Source: Streptomyces humidus (lineage in GTDB: Bacteria; Actinomycetota; Actinomycetes; Streptomycetales; Streptomycetaceae). Taken from it: a stretch of 64,000 nt of DNA. Each line of letters opens with the position of its first letter. Positions within the stretch are counted from its first letter, which is position 1. The notes under the pieces were generated by a model. It saw nothing but the letters and a program-made list of their open reading frames with translations, made no database searches and was not told the DNA's origin. Position numbers and translations under genes: made by a program. Location of the stretch: the NCBI RefSeq assembly GCF_014649655.1, contig NZ_BMTL01000008.1, forward strand, positions 62,001-126,000. Direction: 5' to 3'. Positions 25,839 to 35,345 of the stretch are shown here, piece by piece.

Positions 25839-27050
25839 CTACGTCTGCGGGTTTCCCGCGCTCTCCTGTCCGCGCAGCCCCAGGACCAGGGCCCCTTGCG
25901 CTTCGGCCCGGGTCCCCAGCTCGCTGAGCGTGAGCGCGAACTCGGAGCCCTCGGCGACCGCGCCAGGCAGCGCGAAACGGTGCAGCGACTCGTTGCAGCC
26001 CTCCAGCAGAAGCCGGGATTCGGCGAGCTGCCCGCCGACGACGACGAGATCGGGGTTGAGCATGTTGCACAGTTGGGCGAGCGCATGGCCGAGGCGGCGG
26101 CCCGCGTCGTGGATCACCCGCATACAGACCGCGTCCTGCTCATGGGCTGCCCGAAGGACCTGTTCCAGCGTCTCGGGCCCCGCCGCGCTGCCCCGGGCAC
26201 GCGCGGCGCGGACCTGGGCGATCAGCGCATCGGCGCCGATCACCGTCTCCAGACAGCCCCTCCCGCCGCACTGGCACACCGTTCCCTCCGGGTCGACGGT
26301 GAGGTGTCCGATCTCCCCCGCCATGCCACCGTGGCCGCGCAGCACGCTGTTGTGCACGATGATGCCGGCCCCGACCCCGGTCGACGCCTTCACGTAGACC
26401 ACCGTCTCGGCGTTCTCGCGCGTGCCGTAGGTCTGTTCCGCCAGCGCACCGAGATTGGCGTCGTTGTCGATGACGGCGCGTACCCCCAGCCATGCGCCCA
26501 GGTCCCCCGCCGGGTCGTCGCCCGGCCGCCACGGCGGCAGGATCGGCGGGGTGAACTCGGCGGTGCGGGGATTGATCATTCTTGGCACGGCGATACCGAG
26601 GGACAGCACGTCGGTCCGCCGCCGGCCTGTCGCCTCGATCGCTTCCTCGATCATCTCCTTGACCTCGGGAAGCGCCCTGTGCCAGCCCCTGCTGACGCCT
26701 TCCCCGCTCACCGTCGCGCTCACCTGGTCGAATTCCTTGTCGAGCCTGCGGGCGACCACGGTGATGTGGTTGAACCCGAGGTGGACGCCTACGCCCACGT
26801 CATCGACAGGAACCAGAGTGACCTTGCCGCCGCGGCTCTTCCCCTCCGCCTTGGCTTCCGGCACGAGACCGGCCGTGGCCAGCTCCCGCACCGCGGTCGA
26901 CACGGTGGCCTGGGAAAGCATCGTGCGCCGCGCGATGTCGACCTGAGTGCCCGCCTTGATCGCAACGGCGAGCAGTACCTTCTTGCGGTTGACGCCCCGT
27001 GTGGGCGTCACCTCCGGCAGCCGGCCTAAAAGATCCCGCACGCCCGCCAT
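25839..27050 (-). CDS. ROK family transcriptional regulator
   Basis: The 403-residue protein has an N-terminal winged helix-turn-helix (AGTQVDIARRTMLSQATVSTAVRELATAGLV, residues ~33-63) and a ROK sugar-kinase-like domain with VIDNDANLGALAEQ, STGVGAGIIV, GGMAGEIGHLTVDP and the zinc motif CQCGGRGCLE. Members usually repress sugar-utilisation genes and sense a sugar or sugar phosphate. Nearby targets could be the secreted GH3 gene (27958-30966) or its own promoter. The adjacent lasso operon is another possibility but is not suggested by the family. Confidence 0.87.
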   Translation of the reverse strand: MAGVRDLLGRLPEVTPTRGVNRKKVLLAVAIKAGTQVDIARRTMLSQATVSTAVRELATAGLVPEAKAEGKSRGGKVTLVPVDDVGVGVHLGFNHITVVARRLDKEFDQVSATVSGEGVSRGWHRALPEVKEMIEEAIEATGRRRTDVLSLGIAVPRMINPRTAEFTPPILPPWRPGDDPAGDLGAWLGVRAVIDNDANLGALAEQTYGTRENAETVVYVKASTGVGAGIIVHNSVLRGHGGMAGEIGHLTVDPEGTVCQCGGRGCLETVIGADALIAQVRAARARGSAAGPETLEQVLRAAHEQDAVCMRVIHDAGRRLGHALAQLCNMLNPDLVVVGGQLAESRLLLEGCNESLHRFALPGAVAEGSEFALTLSELGTRAEAQGALVLGLRGQESAGNPQT

Positions 27051-27289
27051 TGACGCCCCCCAGCCGATGTCGGTGCTTCAACTCTTCACTCCCTGAGGGG
27101 AAAAGATACCAGGGCGCTCTTCGATTCGAACGCGGCAGGACTTCGATCGATGTCGCGAGCACCGGGGGAGCAAGGCGTCCAGCATACGAAATCGATCAAC
27201 CTGCACATCATATTTTGGCTGAAAATCACAATCACGCGTCAATACGGAAAGCTATTTCGCAACAAGTGATCAGCACTCATCCGAACCGA

Positions 27290-27706
27290 TCAAGCGGGAA
27301 GGTTCAGTTGCCAGGAGACGCCGAACCGGTCGTTGACCCAGCCGAACCGGGGACTGAAACCGTAGTCTCCCAGCGGCATGAGCACGGTGCCCCGCTCCGC
27401 GAGAGCCGCGTAGAGGCGGTTCAACTCGGCTTCGTCCTGGCATTGCACGAAGAGCGAGACGGCGGGAGTGAAGGTGAAGTCGTGCTTCACCGGGCTGTCG
27501 ATGCACATGAACTGAACTCCGGCGAGCGAGAAGGTCGCATGCTGCACGCTCCCCTCCTTGCCGGGCCCCTCGGCGCCATAGCGGGTGATGCCGACGACCT
27601 CGGCGCCGTCGAAGAGCGAGACGTAGAAGGACATCGCCTCCTCGGCGATCCCGTCGAACATCAGGAACGGAGTGACCTTCTGGGACGAAACGATCTCCAC
27701 AGCCAC
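27290..27706 (-). CDS. PhnB/YjdN-like VOC-fold protein
   Basis: The 138-residue protein matches the PhnB-like (3-demethylubiquinone-9 3-methyltransferase domain) branch of the vicinal-oxygen-chelate superfamily. Its features are TPFLMFDGIAEEAMSFYVSLF, the conserved FMCIDSPVKHDFTFTPAVSLFVQC region (key residues CIDS, HDFTFTP), and a C-terminal GVSWQLNLP. The branch is often annotated as methyltransferase without evidence; a small-molecule-binding role is all that can be supported. It lies downstream of the GH3 gene and its terminator on the same strand. Confidence 0.8.
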   Translation of the reverse strand: MAVEIVSSQKVTPFLMFDGIAEEAMSFYVSLFDGAEVVGITRYGAEGPGKEGSVQHATFSLAGVQFMCIDSPVKHDFTFTPAVSLFVQCQDEAELNRLYAALAERGTVLMPLGDYGFSPRFGWVNDRFGVSWQLNLPA

Positions 27707-27869
27707 GGCCTCCTTCGGCGTTTTCAGGCAGTCGGCGAGTGATCAGGTTAGCGCCGCACCTCCGCGAGTCCGCCGAGGCAGGCCGCCCGGCCGGCAGCGC
27801 GGCGAGGCTCTGTCGGGGGTGTGCCGGGGGTGTGCCGGGCGATGCCATGAGCCTTGACGCGGCTCCGGG

Positions 27870-27911
27870 CCACCTCGTGGGGCAGGACTGACGCCCTGCC
27901 CCACGAGGTGG
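27870..27911 (-). terminator. Perfect 17-bp hairpin terminator
   Basis: CCACCTCGTGGGGCAGG (27870-27886) is the exact reverse complement of CCTGCCCCACGAGGTGG (27895-27911), with an 8-nt loop. It lies 46 bp downstream of the GH3 stop and before the PhnB-like gene, so it should end the GH3 transcript. Confidence 0.8.
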
Positions 27912-27957
27912 GTGTGCCCGGCGCCGAAGGCGATCCGCCGGACGGACCGCGGCGCTC

Positions 27958-30900
27958 TCAGGCGGCCCGGTACGCCTCGGCGAGCTTCTGGACGGCCGCT
28001 CCGTAACGTCCGGTGAGAGAGAGGTGGTCGGCGTCCGCGAACGGTTTCGCGATCGCCGCCGTCAGGTGCGGACCCGCCTTCTGCTGGACGATCAGCCGGG
28101 CCCTGTCCACGAGCGCGCGGCCCGCCCGGTCGGCCCCGGCCCGTTCGGCCGCACCTGCCGCAACGCCGAGCGCCCGCAGAGCGGTCGCGCCGCCCGTGGG
28201 CGCCTTGGCCAGGGTCGTCAGGCCCCAGCCGTAGGGGAACTGCGGGTCGTACGCCGTGTCGCCGACGTTGATCGGCAGCTGGGTCTCGGACCTGGGCCAG
28301 GTGACCGGGAGCCGGCCGGTGAAGGGCCGCTTCCCGTAGAGGACGTCGGCGACGCCGTCCCCCTCCGTGCCCGGCAGCCAGGAGGCCACCAGGGCGTCGA
28401 TCGCGCCGAGCCGGTCGCCGATCAGCTGGGGGCGTCCTGAGACGATCAGCACCGCGCACTTCATGGCCGCGCACACCTTGTCGACGGCAGCCCGGTCGGC
28501 GGCCGACAGCTCGAGGGAGTGCCCGTTGCCGACGTCCCCCACTCCTTCGGCATAGGGGGTCTCGCCGACGACGACCACGCCGACGTCGTGGCCTGCCATG
28601 GGCGCGGAGGCGTCCTTGGAGTAGGTGACGTCGCCGTCCTTGCGCATCGCGTCGAGGATCGTGGTGCCCCGGGTGTGGGCGCCGGAGGCGCCCTGCCAGG
28701 TGACGGTCCAGCCGCCGGTCTGGTTGCCGAGGTCGTCGGCGTTGGACCCGGCGACGTAGACCTTCTGCGACGTCCTCAGCGGGAGCACCCCACCGCTGTT
28801 CTTCAGGAGCACCTGCGACTCGGCGGCCGCCCGGCGGGCGACGGCCCGGTGTGCGGCGCCGCCGATCTTCGAGGCGTTGCGCGTCTGCGCGTACGGGTGC
28901 TCGAACAGGCCCAGCCGGAACTTCTGCGTGAGGATGCGGGAGACGGCGTCGTCGATCCGCTGCCGGCTCACCCGCCCGGCGTTCACCTCGCCCGTCAGGG
29001 CCGCGGTGAAGTCCTTGTAGCCGTAGGGCACCATCATCATGTCGACGCCCGCGTCGACCGCCGTGCGGACCTGGGACGGGTAGTCGCCGGACAGCTGGTC
29101 GAGGGCGTTCCAGTCGCTGATGACGAACCCGTCGAAGCCCATACGTCCCTTGAGCACGCCGTTGATCATGTCCGCGCGGGCGTGCATCTTCACCGGGCCC
29201 CGTCCGTCGCCGAGGACGTCGAGCGAGGAGTACGACGGCATGACGGTGCCGACGCCCCGGTCCACGGCGGTCCGGAACGGCTCCAGGTGGACGGCCTCCA
29301 GCTGCTGCCGGGTGACCTTGGTGACGCCCTGGTCGATGGTGTACGTGCCCGTCGTGGACGAGCCGTACTCGGTGCCGCCGTCGCCGACGAAGTGCTTGGC
29401 GGTGGCGAGGACCTTGTCGTCGTCCTTCAACTGCCTTCCGTCGGCGCTGCCCTGGAGGCCCTGGACGACGGTCTCCATCGACCGGACGAGCGCCGGGTCC
29501 TCGCCGAAGGACTCGTAGGAGCGGCCCCAGCGTTCGTCGCGGGAGACGCAGAGGCAGGGGGCGAAGTCCCAGGGGACGCCGGTGGCACGGACCTCACTGG
29601 CCGTCACTGCCGCCGTCTGCTCGGCGAGTCGGGGGTCGCGAGTCGCGCCGATGCCGATGTTGTGCGGCATGATCGTGGCGCCGGCCAGGTTGTTGTGGCC
29701 GTGCACGGCGTCCACGCCGTAGATCAGCGGGATCTGCCACCGCGTGGCCCGCGCCCGGAGCTGGAATCCGTCGGTCATCCTGGCCCAGGCCGCGGGGGTG
29801 TTGGGCGTGGGCGTGGAGCCGCCGCCGGAGAGCAGCGAGCCGAGTTCGTACGTGGCGACGTCGGCCCCCTCCCCCACCGCGCCGCGCTCGGCCTGCGTCA
29901 TCTGCCCGGCCTTCTCCTCGAGGGACATGCGGGACACGAGGTCGGCGACCCGCTTGCGCACCGGCAGCCTGCTGTCCAGATAGGGCAGTCCGTGGGCGTC
30001 GAGGACGACCTGCGGCGTCTCTGCGGGGGCCTTGGCTCCGGTGACCGTGAGCTTGAGCGGGACGGTCTCGGCGGGCTCGGGCGACTTGTCGCGGAGAGTG
30101 TGGACCCTGAGGGTCCGCGTCGTGCCGGAGGCCGTCCCGGCCGGGAAGGTGAGCGTCCCGGTGACCGGTGTGTAGTCCTTGCCCGGTTCGGCGGTGCCGC
30201 CGGTGGTCTCGTAGGCGACGGTCACCGGTTCGTCGAGGGGGGCGGAGCCGGTGGTGACGACGGTGACCGAGACGGTGGCCGCACCGCCCTCCTTGACCGG
30301 GTAGACGGCGGCGTCGGTCGTCACGTTCGCCCGCAGCGCCTGGTCGGCCCTGCCGTACAGCTCGACGTCGTCCATCGCGAAGCGGCCCCTGACGCCGACG
30401 GGGAGCGTGAGCGCGTACCCCCACATCCGGGTGAGTCCGAGGACGTGATCGATGCCGCCGACGGGCTGGTAGTCCGTGCGGTACGCGAAGCCGGTGAAGG
30501 GGAGTTCGACCTGCTTCCAGCCGGTGAAGTCGTCGGTGAAGGACGTCGTCCACAGCTCGGAAGCCTCGCCGTTCGCGCCGCCGTCCTTGATCTCGAAGGG
30601 GATCTTCCTGCCGGTGCCCCGGCCATCCCACCACAGGCGGACGCCCTGGTGGGCGGACCAGTCGTGGGCGGGCAGATCGGCGGCGAAGTCATGGGTGAAG
30701 CCGCCGTAGCCGCTGATGTCGTAGTCGCCGGTGAGCACCTTCTCGCCCTCGGGGGCGTCGGCGCGGGCGGTCAGCTGCAGGGCGGGGGGATCGTCGCTGT
30801 CGCCGCCCCAGGCGAAGATGCCCTCGGCCGGCTGGGAGGCGAAGGGGACCTCGCCCTCGAAGCGGTCGACGGGTACCGGCACGGGGTCGTCGGCGGCCTG

Positions 30901-30966
30901 GGACGCCGTCGGCGACAGCACGGCGGCGAGCAGGACGGCGGAGAGGAGCAGAGCGGTTCTCGGCAT
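27958..30966 (-). CDS. Secreted multidomain glycoside hydrolase family 3 protein
   Basis: The 1002-residue protein has a signal peptide (MPRTALLLSAVLLAAVLSP, cut near TASQA). It then has a carbohydrate-binding-like domain (~30-205, e.g. DWSAHQGVRLWWDGRGTG), a Calx-beta domain (~215-312, EGGAATVSVTV, GTAEPGKDYTPVTGTLTF), and the GH3 catalytic region from ~335: RKRVADLVSRMSLEEKAGQM, ATAKHFVGDGGTEYG, and the nucleophile Asp in GFVISDWNALDQL. The GH3 C-terminal domain and an extra helical tail of ~80 residues follow. Beta-glucosidase or a related exo-beta-glycosidase is expected. The Calx-beta insert and tail are not standard for simple GH3 enzymes. Confidence 0.88.
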   Translation of the reverse strand: MPRTALLLSAVLLAAVLSPTASQAADDPVPVPVDRFEGEVPFASQPAEGIFAWGGDSDDPPALQLTARADAPEGEKVLTGDYDISGYGGFTHDFAADLPAHDWSAHQGVRLWWDGRGTGRKIPFEIKDGGANGEASELWTTSFTDDFTGWKQVELPFTGFAYRTDYQPVGGIDHVLGLTRMWGYALTLPVGVRGRFAMDDVELYGRADQALRANVTTDAAVYPVKEGGAATVSVTVVTTGSAPLDEPVTVAYETTGGTAEPGKDYTPVTGTLTFPAGTASGTTRTLRVHTLRDKSPEPAETVPLKLTVTGAKAPAETPQVVLDAHGLPYLDSRLPVRKRVADLVSRMSLEEKAGQMTQAERGAVGEGADVATYELGSLLSGGGSTPTPNTPAAWARMTDGFQLRARATRWQIPLIYGVDAVHGHNNLAGATIMPHNIGIGATRDPRLAEQTAAVTASEVRATGVPWDFAPCLCVSRDERWGRSYESFGEDPALVRSMETVVQGLQGSADGRQLKDDDKVLATAKHFVGDGGTEYGSSTTGTYTIDQGVTKVTRQQLEAVHLEPFRTAVDRGVGTVMPSYSSLDVLGDGRGPVKMHARADMINGVLKGRMGFDGFVISDWNALDQLSGDYPSQVRTAVDAGVDMMMVPYGYKDFTAALTGEVNAGRVSRQRIDDAVSRILTQKFRLGLFEHPYAQTRNASKIGGAAHRAVARRAAAESQVLLKNSGGVLPLRTSQKVYVAGSNADDLGNQTGGWTVTWQGASGAHTRGTTILDAMRKDGDVTYSKDASAPMAGHDVGVVVVGETPYAEGVGDVGNGHSLELSAADRAAVDKVCAAMKCAVLIVSGRPQLIGDRLGAIDALVASWLPGTEGDGVADVLYGKRPFTGRLPVTWPRSETQLPINVGDTAYDPQFPYGWGLTTLAKAPTGGATALRALGVAAGAAERAGADRAGRALVDRARLIVQQKAGPHLTAAIAKPFADADHLSLTGRYGAAVQKLAEAYRAA

Positions 30967-31005
30967 GGACCTTCCCTCGGCTCTCAGGGGTCACTCGGCA
31001 CTTAT

Positions 31006-31018
31006 CTCACGCCGTGAG
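31006..31018. promoter_or_regulatory. Inverted repeat CTCACGCCGTGAG upstream of the GH3 gene
   Basis: Perfect CTCACG/CGTGAG arms around one base lie 40 bp upstream of the GH3 start codon. The position is typical of an operator near the promoter. The cognate regulator is unknown. Confidence 0.35.
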
Positions 31019-31102
31019 TCAACTGACGGCCCGCACACCCGTCAAGACGTCCGGCACAGCGGCGAACGCCGCCCCGGCGTCACGGACGACTCCCGGCAGG
31101 CG

Positions 31103-31639
31103 TCAGGGACGGGGCTCGAGCACTTCCGCGGTGCCGGTGTCGGTGTCGTAGCTGCGCAGAGTGGTGAGCCGGACCGACAGCGGCGGCGCCGGCAGCAGCC
31201 GGGGGATCCGCCGGCCGGCGAAGGCTCCGGCCTGCCGGCTCCGGCCGAGGGTGACGTGCGGGCTCCAACGCCCGGGCTCGTGGAAGGGGTTGAGGGTGGC
31301 GGGCGGGCTGTCCGAGGCGACCGCCTCCCACACCCGGCGGTGCAGGCCCGCCAGCGCGGGGTCGAGGTCCAGCGCCCAGGCCAGCACCGAGGTGGGCCGC
31401 TCGAAGCGGATCACGCCGGTGAACCGCACCGGCAGCGGCAGGGCGGCCGCCACGTCGGCGAGCTCCCAGCGCATGGGGGCGGTCAGCTCCCCGCATGCGG
31501 CAAGGGTGAGGTGCGGGCTGTTGGTCGGTGAGCGGTGGCGCGCCTGGCTGGGCAGCCCCGCGTCCGCGAGCCGCCGCCAGGCCTCCCGGACGGCCAGGTC
31601 AGCCGTCTCGTCCAGCAGGAGTTCGACCGTGCGCACCAC
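31103..31639 (-). CDS. 2'-5' RNA ligase / cyclic phosphodiesterase family protein
   Basis: The 178-residue protein has the two HxT signature motifs of the 2H phosphoesterase superfamily, HLTL at residue 43 and HVTL at residue 128. The fold spacing fits the LigT/ThpR branch. LigT-type enzymes act on 2',3'-cyclic or 2'-5' phosphodiester bonds in RNA or nucleotides; the in vivo substrate is not known. It stands alone downstream of the type VII locus on the same strand, separated by about 146 bp from the EccA-like gene's 3' end. Confidence 0.85.
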   Translation of the reverse strand: MVRTVELLLDETADLAVREAWRRLADAGLPSQARHRSPTNSPHLTLAACGELTAPMRWELADVAAALPLPVRFTGVIRFERPTSVLAWALDLDPALAGLHRRVWEAVASDSPPATLNPFHEPGRWSPHVTLGRSRQAGAFAGRRIPRLLPAPPLSVRLTTLRSYDTDTGTAEVLEPRP

Positions 31640-31785
31640 CGCAGCCTACCGGCGGCCGGGCGCGACGCGGCCGCCGGCCGGGCCGTGCGTCGCACCGCCG
31701 GTGGCCGGGGGCGGCGCGACGGTTCGGGTCCCGCCCCGGCTGTCGGGCCGGGGCCCTCGCGGCAGGGGCGCCGCCGAGCGAGCGC

Positions 31786-34700
31786 TCAGTGTCCCGACAG
31801 GGATTCGGCGGGCAACTGCGCCCCGGTGGAACCCGGTTGCCCCACCCGGCGCTCCGGCTCGGGGATGTCCTCGGGTCCCAGCCGCTGCAGGTCGTCGAGC
31901 CCGGGCGAGGCCATCGCGCCGAGGCGGCGGGCCTGGCTGGTGGTCATCGTCTGGAGCAGCTGACGGGCGGTGCGGGCGTTGCCGAAGGAACGGTCGCGGG
32001 GAAGGGCGGCGAAGTGCCCCCGCAGAGCGTCGACGGTCTCGGGACCGCAGACGTAGCCCGCGTCGGCCGCCTGGGCGCGCACGATGGTCACGAGTTCCTC
32101 CGTGGTGTAGTCCTCGAACTGCACATGGCGGGAGAAACGCGAGCTCAGGCCGGGGTTGGAGGCGAGGAAACGGTCCATCTCCGCGGTGTAGCCGGCGACG
32201 ATGACCACCACGTCCTCGCGGTGGTCCTCCATGAGCTTGAGCAGCGTGTCGACCGCTTCCCGGCCGAAGTCGGAGGGCGCGTTCGCGGGCGTCAACGTGT
32301 ACGCCTCGTCGATGAACAGCACTCCTCCCAGGGCCCGTTCGAAAGCCTCACGGGTCAACTGGGCGGTGTGGCCGACGTACCGGCCCACCAGGTCCGCACG
32401 GGCCACTTCGACGAGCTGTCCGCGCGGCAGGACGCCCAGGGAGTGCAGCAGGTCCGCGTACAGCCGCGCCACGGTGGTCTTGCCGGTTCCGGGCGGACCC
32501 GCGAAGACCAGGTGGTGGCTGAGACTGGGCGCCGGCAGCCCGACGGCCTTCCGCTGCCGGGCCGCCGCCAGCACGCTCACCAGATCGCCGACCTCCTGCT
32601 TGACCGCGCGCAGGCCGACCATGGCATCCAGCCCCGCGAGCAGCACGGCCGGATCCTTGGCCGGGTCCCGGTCCTGAGCGGACTCGTCCGCACAGACGTC
32701 CGCGGGGAGCAGCAGCGCCAGATCGCTCTCGGCGGGATCCACCATCGCCGCGAGCCGGACGGCCTGGCGGTCGATCATCTCCTCGAACACCCTGCGGGCC
32801 GCACGGCCGTTGCCGAACGACGCGTCGCGGGGCATGCGCTCGTAGAAGCGGGTGAGCGCTTCCCGGGTGCTCGGATGCAGCTCGTACCTGTGGGCCGCGC
32901 ACATGTTCTCCGTGATGGTGACCATGTCCTCGTCGGAGTAGTCGGTGAACTCGATGCTGCGGGTGAACCGGGAGGCCAGACCGGCGTTCGCGGCGAGGAA
33001 CGCCTCCATGTCCGCCGTGTACCCGGCGACCACGACGACCACGTCGTCGCGGTGGTCCTCCATCAGCTTCACCAGGGTGTCGATGGCCTCGCGTCCGAAG
33101 TCCGCGCCGGACCCCTTGCTGTCGGACAGCAGGGTGTAGGCCTCGTCCACGAAGAGGACGCCGCCCAGGGCCTCCTTGAACGCCTCGGTGGTCTTGATGG
33201 CCGTACCGCCGATCACCTGTGCCACCAGGTCGGCACGCGAGACCTCGACCAGGTGACCGGAGCGCAGCACACCGAGCGAGGCGAGGATGCCGCCGTAGAG
33301 CCGGGCCACGGTGGTCTTGCCCGTGCCCGGCGGGCCGGCGAAGACGAGATGGCGGCTCATCGGGGGGACCGGCATGCCCAGCTTCGCCCTCTTCTGCGCC
33401 AGCTGGTTGAGGTGGACCAGTGTGGAGACCTGCTGTTTGACGGCCTCCAGGCCGACCAGCGACTCGAGCTCCGCCATGGGGCCGGAGGCGGGCGCGCCCC
33501 GGGGTGCACCGCCCGGCGCCTGCCCGGCGGGGGCGCCCGCCGTCTCCTGGCCGCCCGGGGCGACGACCTCAGCGCCCCAGGCGTCCGGGGTGGCGTTGCC
33601 GACGCTGGAGAGGTCTTCTACGGACATCCGCTCGCTGACGCGGGTCTGGCGCAGTCCGGAGCCGCGGTTGTCGCGAAGGGTGCAGCCGGTCACGGAGACC
33701 GCCTCCGCGCTGTCCACTCTGATGCCGTCGCCGAGGCTGCCGGACGACTCGCACTGTCCGATGACGGCGCGGGCTCCCGCCGACACCTGGACGCCGTGCC
33801 CTCCGGAGCCGGTGATCCGGCAGCGTGCGGCGGCCAGTTCGGCGCCGTCGGAGACGACGATGCCGGATGCGGCGCTGCCCTCGACGGCGGTGTCCCGGAC
33901 GGTCGCGCGGCCGCCGGGCGATACGGTCACCCCCGCTTCGCCCGATCCGTGCAGCCGGCTGTCGCCGACGTAGAGGCTGCCTCCCTCGGTGATCAGCACC
34001 GCGGAGCCGCGGGCGCCCTCGATGAGGCAGTCCTCGAGCCTGCCTCGCCCGCCGTCGCCCGCCTCGACGCCGGCGCCGCCGGGCGACGAGATCCGGGCCC
34101 GGCGCAGCAGGGGGTTGGCGCCCGACCTCACGGACACGGCGACGCCCGCCGCGTCTGCCACCTCCAGCCGGTCGAACTCGGGTGCGGAGTCCTCGGTGAG
34201 CAGGACCGCGCCCCCGCTGTCGGCGCAGTCGCGCACCACGGGCCGGTCGAACGCCGGCGTCGCGCCACCGCTCACCTGGATCGCGGGGCCGCCCGAGGAC
34301 AGGAACTCGCACTCCTCGAAGGTCCCCCGCGACCGTTCGTCGACGACGAGCCCGGCGGCGGTGGTGCGGACGGTACGGCAGCGGCGGACGGCGGGGTCGC
34401 TGCCCGCGGACACCACGATGCCCGCCTCCGACGTGCCGGTGACCGTGACCTCCTCCAGGACGGCGCGCGCCCCGGAGGTGACGTACACGCCGGTCGAGAC
34501 GTCCCGCACGGCGGTGCGCAGCACCGAGGTGGAGCTGAGTCCCTCCAGGGCGATGCCGGGCTTGTCGGTGGTGGAGATCTCGCAGTCCTCGACCGACCCC
34601 CGCGCCTCGCCGTTGGCGAGCACGCCGTTGCCTCGCGCGTCCCGCAGCCGGCAGCCCCGCACGGTGGCCCGGGAGCGCTCGCCGAGGACGATCGCCGAGG

Positions 34701-35196
34701 AGCCCAGATGCTCGATCTGGCAGTCCTCCACGATGCTTCCGCCGGTCGCGATGTCCACCACTCCGGCGCCCGCCGGATTGGTGACGCGGCAGCCCCGCAT
34801 GGCCAACGAGCCCGACAGCCGGGCCAGTACGGCGGCCCAGCCGGAGCCGACCACCGTGCAGCGCTCCATGGCGACCTGGCCTCGTGGCGCGTCGACCACC
34901 GGGACGTCGTCCTCGCCGCCGCGTATGAGCAGGCCGGTGAGCATGACCTCCTCGGCCATGAGGGTCACCGCGCTTCCGTGGCGCGGGCATATCTCGACGC
35001 TGTCCCGTTCGCCCTCGGCGACGATCGTCACCCTGGTCCGGATGGTGAGGTTCTCGGCGTAGCGTCCGGGGGCCACGCTGATCACGGCTCCCATGCGCGC
35101 CTGCGCCAGGGCCTCGCCGATCGTTCGGTGACCGTCCGGGCGTTCCGGGCAGACCATGAGCACCTGCCGTGACACTGTCCAACCTCTCTGAGCCAC
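31786..35196 (-). CDS. EccA-like protein: beta-helix repeats fused to two AAA+ ATPase domains
   Basis: The 1136-residue protein starts with roughly 500 residues of right-handed parallel beta-helix repeats (units such as GSAVLITEGGSLYVGDS and GSGGHGVQVSAGARAVIG). After a Pro/Gly linker come two CbxX/CfxQ-type AAA+ modules with identical Walker A loops GPPGTGKTTVARLY near residues 624 and 902, followed by Walker B VLFVDEAYTL and VLFIDEAYTL. EccA in mycobacteria is a related cytosolic AAA+ chaperone of ESX systems. Here it has a beta-helix instead of the TPR N-terminal part and two ATPase modules. It lies at the 3' end of the esx-eccB run and probably acts in substrate handling. Confidence 0.85.
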   Translation of the reverse strand: MAQRGWTVSRQVLMVCPERPDGHRTIGEALAQARMGAVISVAPGRYAENLTIRTRVTIVAEGERDSVEICPRHGSAVTLMAEEVMLTGLLIRGGEDDVPVVDAPRGQVAMERCTVVGSGWAAVLARLSGSLAMRGCRVTNPAGAGVVDIATGGSIVEDCQIEHLGSSAIVLGERSRATVRGCRLRDARGNGVLANGEARGSVEDCEISTTDKPGIALEGLSSTSVLRTAVRDVSTGVYVTSGARAVLEEVTVTGTSEAGIVVSAGSDPAVRRCRTVRTTAAGLVVDERSRGTFEECEFLSSGGPAIQVSGGATPAFDRPVVRDCADSGGAVLLTEDSAPEFDRLEVADAAGVAVSVRSGANPLLRRARISSPGGAGVEAGDGGRGRLEDCLIEGARGSAVLITEGGSLYVGDSRLHGSGEAGVTVSPGGRATVRDTAVEGSAASGIVVSDGAELAAARCRITGSGGHGVQVSAGARAVIGQCESSGSLGDGIRVDSAEAVSVTGCTLRDNRGSGLRQTRVSERMSVEDLSSVGNATPDAWGAEVVAPGGQETAGAPAGQAPGGAPRGAPASGPMAELESLVGLEAVKQQVSTLVHLNQLAQKRAKLGMPVPPMSRHLVFAGPPGTGKTTVARLYGGILASLGVLRSGHLVEVSRADLVAQVIGGTAIKTTEAFKEALGGVLFVDEAYTLLSDSKGSGADFGREAIDTLVKLMEDHRDDVVVVVAGYTADMEAFLAANAGLASRFTRSIEFTDYSDEDMVTITENMCAAHRYELHPSTREALTRFYERMPRDASFGNGRAARRVFEEMIDRQAVRLAAMVDPAESDLALLLPADVCADESAQDRDPAKDPAVLLAGLDAMVGLRAVKQEVGDLVSVLAAARQRKAVGLPAPSLSHHLVFAGPPGTGKTTVARLYADLLHSLGVLPRGQLVEVARADLVGRYVGHTAQLTREAFERALGGVLFIDEAYTLTPANAPSDFGREAVDTLLKLMEDHREDVVVIVAGYTAEMDRFLASNPGLSSRFSRHVQFEDYTTEELVTIVRAQAADAGYVCGPETVDALRGHFAALPRDRSFGNARTARQLLQTMTTSQARRLGAMASPGLDDLQRLGPEDIPEPERRVGQPGSTGAQLPAESLSGH

Positions 35197-35345
35197 GTAC
35201 GCGCGTGCGCGGACGATACGGCACCGACAACCGTGGTTCAGCCGTCCGGGCCGACGGCGGCAAATGGGTGACTGGATCGTAGACAGAGGGATGTGCGCAA
35301 GAACTGACCGCGCCGAGCTCCGGAACTCCCAGGCCCGCCCAGGGC

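Noticed and set aside
26999..27742. Plus-strand frame across the ROK promoter and the PhnB-like gene
   Set aside because: Antisense to the PhnB-like gene. The first part spans an AT-richer promoter stretch without coding character.
28519..31017. Plus-strand open frame of 832 codons
   Set aside because: Exactly antisense to the GH3 gene, with Val/Gly/Asp-biased translation and no motif.
31528..35172. Plus-strand open frame of 1214 codons
   Set aside because: Antisense to the EccA-like gene. The beta-helix repeat DNA keeps the opposite frame open.
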